Assembly (NCBI GenBank): GCA_028023455.1
Contig: JAQFVV010012395.1
Coordinates: 5,270,001 to 5,334,000, forward strand
Length of the DNA: 64,000 bases
Source of the DNA: Epiperipatus broadwayi
Lineage: Eukaryota; Onychophora; Udeonychophora; Euonychophora; Peripatidae
Direction of reading: 5' to 3'
Shown here: positions 22,701 through 37,700 of the stretch, in pieces
Layout: every line of letters begins with the position of its first letter
Numbering within the stretch: position 1 is the stretch's first letter
The notes under the pieces: model-generated
What the model was told of the DNA's origin: nothing
Databases searched by the model: none
The model's input: the letters and a program-made list of their open reading frames with translations, nothing else
Program-made: the position numbers and the translations under genes

Positions 22701-25700
22701 ATAAAAGCTTTCTTCTCTGAACTCTCTGAATCTAATGTTACATTTTGTAAAAAAAAATATATATGTTAGTAACCATATGGATATAAGCTATAAAGATACT
22801 TTGTTCTCCAGAGAAAAATAGTAATGGAAACTTAACAATAGACAGAGATAGTCAGTTTTATAAGCAATAAAAAAGATTGCTAATAGTTAAAAGAAAACTT
22901 AGATGTAAAAAGATATTTAAGTTCTAAAAGCAATGGAAAAAAGATTGCTGAAAAATAAAGGAAACTTTATTTTAGATAGATTACTTTAAGTTTAAAAGCA
23001 ATGAAGAAAGACTGCATGTAAATAAAATAAACTTAAAATTAGATAAAGATTATAGGTTAAAAGAAATGCACAAAAGATTGCTGAAAGATAAATTGAATTG
23101 TGAATTATAATGCTGAATATGCTTAATGGATTTTTTAAATACAGAAAAAAAACTATTACTGTTTAGATTTAAACATTAAGCTATTGTTAATGAAGCAAAC
23201 AAAGGAATAAATATCTAAAGCACTAATTACAAGGGAAAGGAATGTGAATGTACACAAATTAAATGCCAGATAATAATTATTGTAAAGATGCATTAGTCTA
23301 ATGGATTGCTGCTACCCTATTGTTTTCATTTAATGGATTTTGCCACTACCCTATTGGAATGTTAATAATGATATTAGCGGATATGAAGTGGGAGGGAAAA
23401 AAGAATATAAATAGTATGTACTGAAAAGAGTAAAGGTCTTTTTTGTCAGCTTTTATTTACTCATCGTAATGCTGTTGTGGTTGCTGTTCGAGAATTAACC
23501 TAGAGAAAAAAGTACCAACTTTTCTGCATCGAGAGATGTGTTCCCAGAGTCCATGTCTCTGTAAGTAAAAAACAGCCGCATGGGAAAACTTAATAAATTG
23601 CACTGGTCTTATATTATTTGCGTACACTTGATAAGGCCTAAATAGGATTGTGCATAAAGGAACTGTGAATATAAACTTGAGTTAGTTATTCGCTTAGTGT
23701 ATATAATAATGTGTATATATTTTTGGAAATAAATTGTCTAATCTTTTATTAACGTTTTCTTATAGTTAATAAGTTTATAATAATTGTTGGCATTCAGCTT
23801 CATAGTTGAATACACAACAATATATTAGCATTATCCAGCAATAAATAAATGCTTTCTTCTCTGAATCTAATGTTGGAGCTTAAATCTTGTTAAAATGCAG
23901 ATGGTTAATCATTAGCCTTTCGCTAATAAATCTACAAATTCCAAGAATGAAATCCAAATTAGATCTCACAATAAATCCAATTCCACTGCAATTTCAATTG
24001 CTCTTCCAAAAAAACTTGGGGCTGTGTTCTTGTTCTATTAAACTTCTTTCTTTAGAAAATTAGTTTCATTAAGAGCAGCTACAATAATCTTAAATATTGT
24101 CATCTCTTTGGTTACAAGTGCTTATCCTCCATTCTGGTCTTGAAGAGTTTTATCAAAAATTAGAATATTTCCTTCTGCTATACCACCATTAACATCATTG
24201 GTTTTACAATTATTTATACCACTTAAATGAATGATCTAACAGACTTTTCTAAGCTCCTTCCACTTTTTCTAAATAGGAGTGTCTAAATATATAATCTTTG
24301 CTGAGTTGAAACTCATCCCAAAAGAACTTATTAACCATTGTACTACCTAATGCAAAGAACACAGTTAAGAATTATCTGTCTGCTAAAACTTTTGCTACCA
24401 TTGTTTTCTAAGAACAAAGACTGACAGAAAAAATAAAATCAAAATTAAGTAGTCAAAGGATAGAATGTGGCTGCACAAACACATAATCCCATTTCTCGTA
24501 GTTAATGCAGAGAAATACCAAAATGGCACGAGTGGTTTATGATGATCAGATTCAACTTAAATGACTTAAGATAATAAAATAAAATTACACAAAATGGAGT
24601 CAGAAAATACTTTGTATCAGAAATAATACTTAGCATTTGATGAAGTAAAACATCCTACACAAGGTACTCTTAGCCGGTTACTGTTTTTTGTTTATTTGTA
24701 ATTAATCCTTATATTTGAAAATCATTCCATATCTGCCACTTCTAGATACTATTGGTGGTTTGAATACAGCAGCCAATAAATATACAATAAATACAAAATA
24801 TTAATATTCAATAGACGTTTCACATTTATAATTACAAATGAATAGAAAAAAAGGCAATTATAATCAGTGGAAACAGATATAAGGAGTGATTATTAAAAAG
24901 GGAATAATAGAGCGAGTTAATACTCTTAAATCTTTGTTAAAATGATTAATCCATGTTTTTGTTAAAATCAGGAAGTTAGATTTAAGAAAGAAGCTTGTGA
25001 AAAGCTTTGAAATGTAAAGCAAGAGAAATGGATGATTAAATCATCATCATCATTATCAACCATTATCAATCCACTGCAGGATGAAGGTCTCTCCAAGTTT
25101 AATCCATCTTCTCCGATCTTTAGCTTCTCTTCTCCACATCACCCCTACACATTTTCTTATTTCATCCATCCATCTTACGTAAGTATTAAAAAAGGTTAGA
25201 CATATAAGAATTGAAAAGAGAATAGATAAAGATTATTACCAAGAAAAAATAAATTTAGCATTGCAGCTTAAAGAATAATCTTGTATTCAGAAGACTGTAA
25301 ATTCCTCTGCTAATTAATTTTTTTTGTTATTTCATTCTTTTCAGCTGATTGATTCCCCAAAAGTTATTTTTAATATATACGTATTCTAATTAATCAATTT
25401 GTGGACTTCCCTTTTAGAAAATTCTACCAATATATATCTCTCATGCATGATATATCTAGAATTTCCACACATCACATTAAGAACCCATAAAATATTGATT
25501 CAATATTAATTTCAAGCTAACATTCACTCTATTGCAAAACTTTAACTTATATTTCCCAAATTACCTTAGGCAACAAATACAATCTATTAGATCTTATAAT
25601 CAACTCTTCCTAAATTACCCAACATTCTTACAAATTGTATGACATATTTTAATCAGAAAATAAAAGATCTTAATAATTAAAAGAAAAATCTTTTGTTTTT

Positions 25701-28700
25701 CTGAAAGGAGGCTTAAATACAATGGAAAACAGCACGCATACTTGTACATTAAATTTCCATAAGAAATAATTGTTATAATGTTCTTATGAATTTGAGTCCA
25801 ACAACAATCTATTTGGCCAAAGAAAAATTACCACCCTCCCCCCAATGTGTTAAGGATGTGGCAGATGACATTATTTAAGCACACATAAAGTAGTACTGTT
25901 CAAATGCAATACCTTATTGCTTAGATGTCTAATCATTAGTTGTAAGAACTTCCTTATATAAAGGTTAATGCATTTTTGCCTTTAATTTAAATCAGTGAAC
26001 CTTAGATTTTGCCTTCAGATAGCTGGAAAAATTATCAACTGGCAATTAGGCAGCCTTCTATTGTTTTCCCTTCAACAAAGAAAATATTTCCCTATAGTTT
26101 GCTATTTGAAGATACTTTACCTATAAAGATATAAATTATAAAATACCATTTTTGGCAATTGAGCAAATTCTTTGAGTCTGGAATCTGTTTCTTTTTGAAA
26201 GGCATGATCAGGAAAAACTTCAGTGACAAAACCTAACTGGTAAGCCTCCTGCGCAGTCATTTTGTGATTGAAGAGCAGCATGGAGCTGGCCTGGAATTGG
26301 AAGATTTAAAAAATCATCAGTTTATTATTTATGTGAATATTCTTGCAAAATAAAATTAATAAAATGCATCTTAAATATAATTAGAAATTTACCCAACATA
26401 CATTCAATATTAACACTGGTTCAGTTATAATAGTTCCCAGAGAGAGAACAAGCAAGCATATAATAATAGAATCATTAATAAATCCGGAAACAAAATATCA
26501 TCATAGGTCTGTTTGTCTGACATTCTTTTTGCAATCAAACTTCTCAATTCCTATTATCACTATTACCTAAAATCATTTCAATTTATATTCTTTACATTAT
26601 TCTCTCACTATTAACTTTTAATTTACTGTCATTTAAGCTAGTACAGGCCTAGTTAATATAAAAGTTTTTATGTCATCAATCATCTCTTTACTATCTATCA
26701 ATATGGAATTGTGTCTTTGTGCACCTGCACTTTCATTCATTAATAATAATCAAATAGTTTATTGCTGGGAAATTCTTAAGAAGTTCAAGAACTAGAAATG
26801 ACACCTGAAGTTGCAATCCATAGATCTTGAGTTCCAGAATCTATCATTGTACTAAATTATGCAGGGCCTATTCTTTAATTATCCACAGTAAGTTTGACTT
26901 CTATCTTTTCCTTTTTTATCTTTTAGAGTTTGAATGGATATATTAATTTACAAGTAGGTGTTAATGACGATTCATTCAACTTATAATAATTAAAATGTGA
27001 AAGAAGTTACAATTCCGATTCTAAGCATATTCATAAATTTATGCGAGATTAAAATGGTAGAATCAACAGTCAAGCACAGATTATATTTATTGTATTTCCA
27101 AGAGCAGTTCTTTTTAATCTACTCAAGAGTTATCTATAGCAAGCTTGAGTAATCAACTATCAATATATGACTCTAGAATAGGATTCTAAAAAGCACTCTT
27201 AAGAGATATCAGAAAGTCATGTGATATTGATATTCATTGTACTTATTAAACATTGAGTTTCATTTTCCCTCTTCTCAATCTTCATAAAAAGCATCAGACA
27301 GCAGCAATGTAAGATAATGAGGGTTAGAATTAATCACAATTGTGTCAGAAGAAAAACATCATTTCAAGTTGCAAAGAAGCCATACACTATGAGGTGAGTT
27401 ATACAAATAGGCAAACAAAAGAAAGCAAAGTTATAGGACTAGAAGATGAATCAGATTTACTGACTAAAAGCTGAGGGTATTTTCCAATACTGTTGGCCTG
27501 CATGATTCTGTTATTTTAAAACAAAATTGAATTTTTAGTTGCAGATATTGTTATGCAAAAGGAAAATTTGAGGTTGCAAAGATATTACCATTGGAACATG
27601 TAGATTATTGTGATAAAGTGGACACTATTGTTTAAACATTGATATAAGAACTCTCAAAGTAAAGTAATCTAGAATGGGAGATATTGGAGCCAGTAAATAA
27701 TATTCAGGTTAAAAACAACAAATAGAAAATAGAATGGTGTAGCTTTCAGGGTCAGAAGATATTACAAGAGCTGCTATTGGATATCATGTGAATGATCAAA
27801 TGATTTCAGTTTTGTGACCTCATTATTTACCATTATTATGAGATTATATTCCAACAACTCAAGCAAAGAAGAAGAAATTGGAAATATTTTATGAAAGTGA
27901 AAAAACTTCCAAGCATAAATATATTTATAGTATTTAGTAACTGGAATGATAAATTTGAAAGAGTTATTAATTATTTAGTGTAACTTGGTCAACATGACTA
28001 ATTCTTGTAGGATAACATCAAAAGATCCTGAAATTCAGGTATAATTGATGGTGAATAATAGATGGAGATGAAAGAAAGAATTAGAAGATGAATCTGATAA
28101 AAGTTTGACTGATGTAAGAAAAAAATTCCAGATAAATCAAAATGAATGCCAGAAGCAATCTTTTCAAAGATCAAAAGGAAGTTCCTACTTTAATTCATTT
28201 TGCTGAAGAATGTTAATTAAAGAACAAGTTATAATTGATATAACAAATACCAGAGACAATAGGATTATGCAAAAGAAGAAAGATAATGGATGATAAGATC
28301 AGATTAACATTAAAACTATTGCCAAAGATTAGCCACTGGAATTGAATTATATATTTCATAGAAAACTGAAGAAGACTCACTTAAAATGCTGACAAAATTA
28401 TGTCAATTAATGAAGAATACTTTTCAATAGCTTAGTAATGGGAAGAAAGGAAGAAGTTTTAATAATATTACATAATACATGGAAGTAACATAATTACTAT
28501 AATTTATAAGCTGGTTTCAGAACAGAGGAAGGAATAAAACATCTCTGTTGTTTCACAATGGATAATTTAAAATGGATGTATCAGAACATATGAGGGTTTG
28601 TATGGGACCAGAAGATACAAATAAATCAAATTATAGTTATTTGCCAATACATAATAAGGAAGTTCATTGAACAAGGCTAAACCCAGTTGCAATAGAAGAA

Positions 28701-31700
28701 ATGCCAATAGTACTTAGATATAGTGATAACACATTTGTCTTTAATGAAATTTAATAAATCAAATTTAAAAAGTTTGAATAAATCAAGATATCATCATCAC
28801 AATAGCTGCTCATAAATGGATGGCTATTCTAACTTTACAACCAGATCTCTAATCAAATGAATCATTTCCATTCACAAATCAGTTCTTGAAATGTAAAATA
28901 TTTATCAAGAGAGGGAAAAAAAGAATACTTCATTTTTTTATAATATTGATCATATTAATTACTCAAACTACATTTTTCAGATTTTTTAAAAATTAAACAA
29001 TAACCCGAGACAATTTTTGAAATATTTAAAATATATATTACTCAAGTACAATAAATTTTTTATGAACATCAGGCTGGTGGAAGGCAATAAGCAAGGCATG
29101 AGGGCGCTGATACAAGAGGGGTGTGAAAACGATGTAGAATTAAGAATACAATTGTGTTGTTACAAATATTAATTAATGTGACTTGTTTATTATTTCTACA
29201 AAATAAATAAATATAAACATATTAAAATAAACAATCACTTCTTGAAATGCGATTTGTCAGTTATGTCTTCTTATGGTGTGTTTACACAATCTGTATTTCA
29301 CATCATGTTGCTATTGTAACGATCCGGAGATAGTTAGACTTACGTAATCTGCACTACAGGGCGCCATCTAGGCATTTGAACCTAGAAAAATTTATAAAGT
29401 AGGCAGATACGTAAGTAAAAAAAAAAATTTTTTTTTTTTTAAATTTTGGTTCTGGTCGTTAGCCCATGTCACTAGCTCAGTGGAATAGCAGAGATTAAAT
29501 AATATAATCTAAGAGTATATAAAAAAAGAATAAAATAAGCCACTGCCAGTAATTAGCATACAAACATTTATTTATGCACATATATATAAGATTGAAAATT
29601 GTTTTAGTATCAGTTTACATTTTAACATTATTTTTAACTTTACTTTGAATTTTAATTTACATTTTAATTTCTATTATATTATAAGTTTACATTTTAATTA
29701 AGTTCGCACAGGGGAGTTTATAAAAGTTTGTTTTAAAATGTTGAGTATAGATCGGTTACATAGATTACAATGGTTAAAAACATTTCAAAATAAACATAAA
29801 CGATCAAAATATAAAATCATTGATACCGACAATTGCAGAGGGAAATTTATAAGTAACCCAATAGTATTCACCATAAGATACTTGCATTGTCACCAATAAC
29901 TTAAAAGACATCCGAATAAATACATTTTAGATACTCACCATAAGGTATCATTATTTATCGAATGTCTATATATTTTGATCAAATATGAAAACCCAAAACA
30001 TACCTAACCGATAACCAATCCATGCAAACGTCTATAAACAACTTAATTTAATGCATTTTTGTTTAGTGTCAAGTATGAATAGACTACATAGATTTGCATT
30101 TGAAAATAAACATTCTATCCCTATTTAACCTTAGGCTAAAATCAGCAGTCAAACTGGCATCAATTCATCTGATATATCGATGTATTCAATGTAATACGGA
30201 ATACGGCAGCACCAAAAAGATTAAGAGAAGACATTGACTCTCATCAGATAGGAATATTACATCTATCTAACGAGAAGAACAATAAAAAAAAAAACTCCAT
30301 AGAAAGGAACTGCGTTCTCCGTCTTATAATTCCTTCCATAGGCAAACGGGTGAGTGCGGCGTGTATATAAACGATTCTGCCAGTAGCGAATCTCCGACTA
30401 CATCTACTAACTACATCAATATATCCAATCCATTGACCCAATTTAACAACGACACAAATAACCTTAACAACGACACAAATAACCTAAGATTACCCTTCCC
30501 TAATATAGCTTTACAAATCTATATAGCCATTTACGCCCGACTTAAATTTAACATTGATATATTTTAATTTATCGGAAAACAGAAATCATAAATAAACTTA
30601 AAGAACAAAAAAATAAATAAATAAATGGAAATGATTTTACACAAAAAAATACATCATAACATTATTAAAATTAATATTAAAATTGGTCAGATAGGATTCT
30701 ATTGCAATTATTTTAAATACTAGGAAAGTTTAAAATTTAAAGTTCTTAGTGTTTTCAAATTAATATTGTTCATTATATTTTATAAAGTTCTTACGGTTTT
30801 AACACGTCCGTAGTTTTATCCGTTGCTTGCCATGAACGTGAATTCCCATGCCATCCTAAAGAGATTTGTTGAGTTAGCCGTTATTTTTTTATTTATCCGG
30901 AGGTTTTTTAGTTTAGTTGGTCCTCAATGTAGAAAACGATAGTTCATTTCTCTTTCTTTCTTAGCAGAACTGAAGGGATTGAAGAGTGCGTCTTTTTCAA
31001 TCCCTTCTCTTTCAACTCCGCACCAACGCATATAGTCACATCGTAAATAATAATCAATAACTAACTAATTAATAATTTTCAAACTTGTCCTTTTATACAT
31101 AACTTTAGGATCCAATGGACGTTACGTCATGATGATGACATGGTCCTTTCGCTGAGGTCCGATTCCATTGTTTTTCATTCATTGGCTATTTGTTTCTATT
31201 GTTTTCCTATCTGACCGATGTTTTTACATTTAAATGCCCAAGGCTGGTTTACTAATTAAAATAATCATTTCCATTTTACAAAAGATTAATTAATTTGTTT
31301 TCAAACTTAAACATATATTTTTATTTCTAAATCTTTTCTGAAAATTTAGTTTTAAACTACTCTTTTTTTAATAAAGTTTTATTTTAATAAATATTTATCT
31401 GTGCGATTTTTTAATTTTCAGTTTTTAATTCTTAAAAAAGAAATTTTTATTGGCGAACTTTTTTTTTTTTTATGTTTACTAATAAAAAATAATGTAACGT
31501 ACGTATGTGCCCGTTACACTATGTGATGCGAAAATGAAACAGTCTATTTTACTATTATTCTCCATGTCTTTATTCATTGTGGTGGTTATTTGTTAGCTCT
31601 GAAATAATAATAATAATAAACAGAACTTCAAAATTTTTATTGGTTTATTATAAAAATAATATCTCAAATTTATTGTATCAAGCAAAATTTTTAAAAAAAT

Positions 31701-34700
31701 CCAAGATGTCTCCCCTGTATTTTTATAGTATTTGAAATTCTTGTAATAATTCTGGAAAAATTATGGTTTTCTATTTAGTTTTAAAAACAGCACAAAGATA
31801 ACTTTTAAAAAGAAAAAAAAGTGTAAATTACACTAATAAAATACATAATATTGTATGCATGTGAATAAATTAGTTAAAATAGGATCAGTAAAGCAATATT
31901 TAAATTAGTGTACATATAATGGTAAAACTATTTACAGTAGTGACATAAACTTTTAATGCAATAATTAAATGTGGGCATGAATATTTAAATATAAAAGAAT
32001 ACTATTTTAAAATATTTAGGTAAAGTTATTTTAAATTTTAAATAAAATCTCAATTATTGTGAGAATGATAAATAATTATTTGTATATTTGATCGTATTAA
32101 AGTATAATATTTTATTTAAATGTTTTAAAATGTTAAGTGCATATCTCTCAACTCTAACTAATAAATAAACAAAACATCTGAAAAATATTCATCTTGGTAA
32201 AATGCATTTAAAAAAATGAAATTTAAAGATGTTTTTGAAATGGAAAATTATAAACTATTTTGCCAATGATAATACATCAAAATCATTTATAGCTTAAAGC
32301 AAATGTTTAAAAAATTGATGCATGCATGCATGCACGCATTTATAATATTTGTTTTAACACAGTTTTAAAAATAGATGGAAATAATATTTGTAAATAATTT
32401 TCTTATAAATACTAGAGAATTTCATTTCTCAGAAAATTACTAATTATCCACTCTAAACTTATACAAATGAAGAAAAACAACTTGCGATTTTCTTAAAGTT
32501 TATCACATAAATGGATTGATTCAAAAGATAAAATTTCATCGTCATTTATTGTTCTACCAGATGTAATTCTTCTCCATCCTCTGTGAGTTTATAATTAAAG
32601 TGCCAAAGGTTTTCAATCTTTTTTTTTTTAAAAAAAATATTCTAAAAAATTTCACCAAGATAAAAATAAATGGAACACTTAAAGACTTTAAGTGAAATGT
32701 ATGTTATAAAGGATTTTTTACTTATTATATTTAATTGCTTTGTTGAAATAAAGTTCCCGCACCAGAAAAATTCAAGTAAAAAAAAAAAAGAGGTTCTATA
32801 TGTAATGTAATTTAAATTATATATGTTATTATAATTTCAATATCGTGATTTAGTACATGTGTAATTTGTTTTGACAAGAGATTGTTAATTAATATTAACT
32901 ATTATTTATTCATAATTTAAATATAATAATTTATATGTTTTATTGGTCTCTAAAGTTGTCTGCTGTTACTATTAGAGGCCATAATGTATCTAAAGAGAAA
33001 GTATAAATGATTATATAGTTTGAAATATTTTATAAGAATTACCCCTTTTGTTTACATTAATAAAGATTGTATGACGATTTGTATAATTAATTATTTTTGT
33101 GGCAATAAGATTGCTATATAAATAATGTTTAATAGATGAAAGCTTCTAGAAACTTGTGTTATAGTCTTATTGATAAATATTAATTCAGATAAATATCTTA
33201 TGAAAAAAAAAAAAAATTTTCAAGTGAATTACTTCAATTCAAAAATCCATTTGCTGTTTTAACTTACATTAATGAAAATGATTTGGCTGTTTCATTCCCA
33301 AATTTGAGCATATCATTAAGAATATTACTAACTCTTTCTACAAGTGTACCTAATGGAGAAGTAACATTTTTGAAGTTTAAAAATTATAGAAAGATTGGCT
33401 CGTAAATTTGTCAGTGATAGCTATATGCAATACTCTCATTAAGTGTTGATAATACTGTATCTAAATTTAGTTCTGTAAAAGCTTGGAAAGTAAATTTATA
33501 ATTATGTAATAGTAATTGTTTTCATTGATATCTTTCATAAAACATTAAAATGTTGTCAAGCATTGGTGATCGAGAGGTCAGCGACAGCTGCTTTACAAGC
33601 AGTTGTCCCAGGTTAGCGGGTTTGCTTTCCGGCTGATGCTATGACACATGAGAAGAAAAAAAAAAACATTAAAATGTATATAAAATCACGTACAATTTTT
33701 TTTTGTTTTTTTTTTTTGGGGGGGGGCACAATTACTGTTTTGCATAAGAGCTGCTGATGACCCTTCCTCTGGTCCTGATGAACATCCATTTTAATTTTCA
33801 TATATTTCTTACAAAAAATCAATTTTTTTTACTGTAAATTAAATTTTTACTAAATCTAGAGAAAATAGAATTGGCTCAGTTGAGCAGAGCAATTCAGAAT
33901 ACTGGGCTTGAATTTCCATCAATTTAATAAAATTTACCATTTATGTAAATTATGAAAAACCAGCAGCAGCCATCAAAAATCAGTATGCCCATTTTAATTT
34001 CATAAAAAAAAAAAAAAAACATGAGGAAAAAAACAAAGAATGTAAAAAGAGAGATAAAAAGAAATGATTGGAGTCAGAATTTCTATGCAGATAATTAAGA
34101 TAGAAATATGGTTGCATAAACCCATAATCCTGACTACATGAGAGGTTCATGACCACCAGATTCTACACTCACCGAAGTAACTGAAAATATAAGTTAAAAG
34201 ACAAAGAAAATAAATAAAGAAATAAAAGATTTTATTTATTAACAATATCAAGCCTTTGATGACCCAACATCTATATTATATAAATAAATAAAAATATGGT
34301 GACTACTATAAATCCAGTAAATGATATTTGGCATTTCTTTCAACACGTACAAATTCAGGTATTGAACAATATCCTTTTATTAGATCAAATAAATTTAATT
34401 TTATTTGGGCCACAATGATATCTCTGTTTATTTTTGAAATTTTTCTTTAAAAAACGATACAAACAACTTGTTCCTTTCCCCAATCTTATTTAATCTGTCT
34501 TCTCTTGGATTTCTTGTTCTATTTTAAGAAATATCCAAACAAAATCCATCAATCATGACAAATTAACAACCTTTGGATTAAAGTCTCCTATTATTACTTT
34601 AGAACGAGAATTATTACTATCATTTAATTTTTGAAAATCTTTATAAAATTTTATTTAGTAATTAGAGAATTATAAGTATGGATAGAAATATATATATATG

Positions 34701-37700
34701 TAATTCTATCCTTCAGGTAATTTTACAATTGTTTATTTATAATGTAAGTCCATTTTTTAGTTCTATTTTTTCTGCTTTATGTCAGGCTTAAGATAAACCT
34801 TCTGTACCTAAGTTAATCACTTCTGATTTCTTCTTAGTTGAGATAAAATGAAATTTCCAAATTCAGCGATTGTAAAGAAAGTCTAACATTTATAAAAATA
34901 ATAGATATTACTAATCACACAAGTAAAAATAATTAATAATTGAATGGTTTGTCATTCTATAGGTCATATGACATTCAAGCACAGAAAGTGATAGAACTGA
35001 GTTTTCAATTCAGCGTCTTTTAGTTCTAAATTCCATCACTATACAGCATTAATAACCATGAAAGGATTCACATGTGAGTTTGACAAAATCTCAATGATAG
35101 GTTTGATGTAATCTCTGTATTTAACTTTTTTCATTTTTAATAAGTACAGTGCTAAAACATATTTGCCCCCTCCCCCATATATACTCAAGGGATATTTATA
35201 AGATAGTTGAGAAAAATGATTACGTAAATCAATTGGGAAATGATAATCCTTATAAAATAGATAATGAGTTAGGAAGATATTTATTGTTTGAATGATAAAA
35301 GATGCAAAACTTTAGTACAGTAAAGTTATGGCAATAAATAAATTAGAAAATAAGAGCAGGTAATGAGTGAGGCAGAAGATAAGCAAACGATCAATACCAA
35401 TAAAGTTTTGAAAAAAACTTTTATGGATTTTTTACATCGAGATGACTTAATGAGTATTCTGTGGAGTAATAAATTATTTGAAGAATAAAATAAATATTAA
35501 ACAAAAATCTTTGAGTGTTTGGTTGGGATTTGAATACTTTATGCAGTTAAGTACAATAATACGGTGCTGGATGTGAGAGATGAAGGTTTCTGAATTTCAA
35601 ATTCAACTTGTTATTTGGTACACTTATGATATGATCTTCCAAGTAATTAATTATTTGATTATATTTTATTACAGTGATAAAAATATCAGAAAGATACGCA
35701 TTTGTAGAAAATTAGGGATAACAAATAAACCTTATAAAGAAAAAATCATTCACAAGATATGAAATGAAAAATATAGAATGCAGTAAGAAAAATAAAATTA
35801 TGTAATCAGTATATGTTTTATTTAAATAGGAAGAGGGAGGAGGGATACTACATGGCAATAGTTAAGAACATATTTAAAAAACAAAGAAATATATTTTTTC
35901 TAACATATGAATAATGCACAAATGTATGCAGAATTACACCAGTACTATTTCCATTTAGAGAAGTTAGTTAATATTCTATGATAAATTCATTAAAGGTTCA
36001 AGTATAAGGGAATCATCTGAGTGGACTATCTAGACTATTAAAAATGGAAATTCATTCAGTGATGCAAGGACTGTTAGAACCTATGAAACTTCAAGATATT
36101 AAAAAAGAAAAAAGTGCTTCATCCCTATTTGTTCTTTATATGCCATTTATATAATAGATTTGAATTAAAGTGTATTAAAGTTAATGATAAACTTCAAAAG
36201 TTATACCAAAAAAAAAGTATCAACACTCAATAACAACTCTTACTCTATTTCTCAGATTCCTCAAGTAGATTGGAGAATTTAACACACATCATGATATGTC
36301 AACTAATAAATAATTTTATTATTTATTATACTATTTGACAGTTACTAAAATCAGAAATTTAATAAATTTATATTTTACATACTTATATAAGATGCAGATA
36401 ATGGGATAACCTTCAAATGTAAGGGTTCACTGTGTCCAAACAAGAGTATCCCCTTCTACTTGAATGATATGATATTAACATATCAAAGATTAGATATTTG
36501 ATACAAAATCTTTTCTGATGTATTAAAATTTAGATCCTTTTTTATATAGTATAAAAGTGTGGTGCTTGATTTAGTACAGTGATAAGATGATAGATTTTAA
36601 AGTTCAAGGTCTATGAATCGTGATTCTGCTCTGTCATTTCTGATGCTCAAATTTCATCATCATCATTTATTATGATTAACAGATGATGTAATTTTGATCC
36701 AACAGTTCCTCCTATCTAAATAATGATCCAATCCATGTTGAAACAAATACAAGAAATAAAATATGCCTTACCTTGGAGGGTCCCATAATTTTCGGAAAGG
36801 TATATGAAGAACATCCTTCAGGAGTCTGACCCAAGTTGCTAAATGGAGTGTGAAAAGTTACCTATTCAAAAAAAAAAGAAGATATACTTTATTAAGTATA
36901 CAGCTAATACTTTTAAATCTAATTACATATAAGATTGTTTTAAATAAAGAAAAAACTAGAGCAATAAGGTTCTAAACACTATATACAAATATATAATTAT
37001 CAATAAAGCAAGTCATATGTGATGTGACATTGTTTTTATAAGCTTGTATTTACAAAAATGTAATACAGAGAGTGTACCAATAGCTCAAACAAGCTCTTAA
37101 TTGATAAGTGCGGTAAAAGAAAATATTTAAAATCTCTATCCAAAATACTCTTATCCCCAGACCAATCGGTTTCAAGCTTATGGCTCACCTCAGTGAGGAG
37201 CTAGAATATTCAGACACTAGATCCTAAAATATCAACTCAAAACCCAGCATTTATTTCATATGTACTATTTAAGTAGAAACTCTGAACTTTTCAGACATGA
37301 AAATGTTTTTTATTATTGGTACACTCTCTGTATTACATTTTTGTAAATACAAGCTTATAAAAGCAATGTCACATTATATACGACTTGCTTTATTGATAAT
37401 TATAATTTTATCTTTATGACTTTGGCTATGCTGAGGCTATTAATGTATGGTAGATCTAAATTTTGTACAGTCCCAGATAGCTATTTAAGTTAAATAGCTG
37501 CAGAAAAAGTCATTTTCATGTCTGAAAATTTCAGAGTTTCTACTTAAATATTATGTATGAAATAAGTGCTGGTTTTGAGTTGATATTTTAGTTCTAGTGT
37601 CTGAATATTCTAGTTCCTCACTAAGGTGAGCCATAAGCCAAAACCAATTGATCTAGGGATATTAGTATCTTGGATAGAGATTTTAAATATTTTCTCTTAC

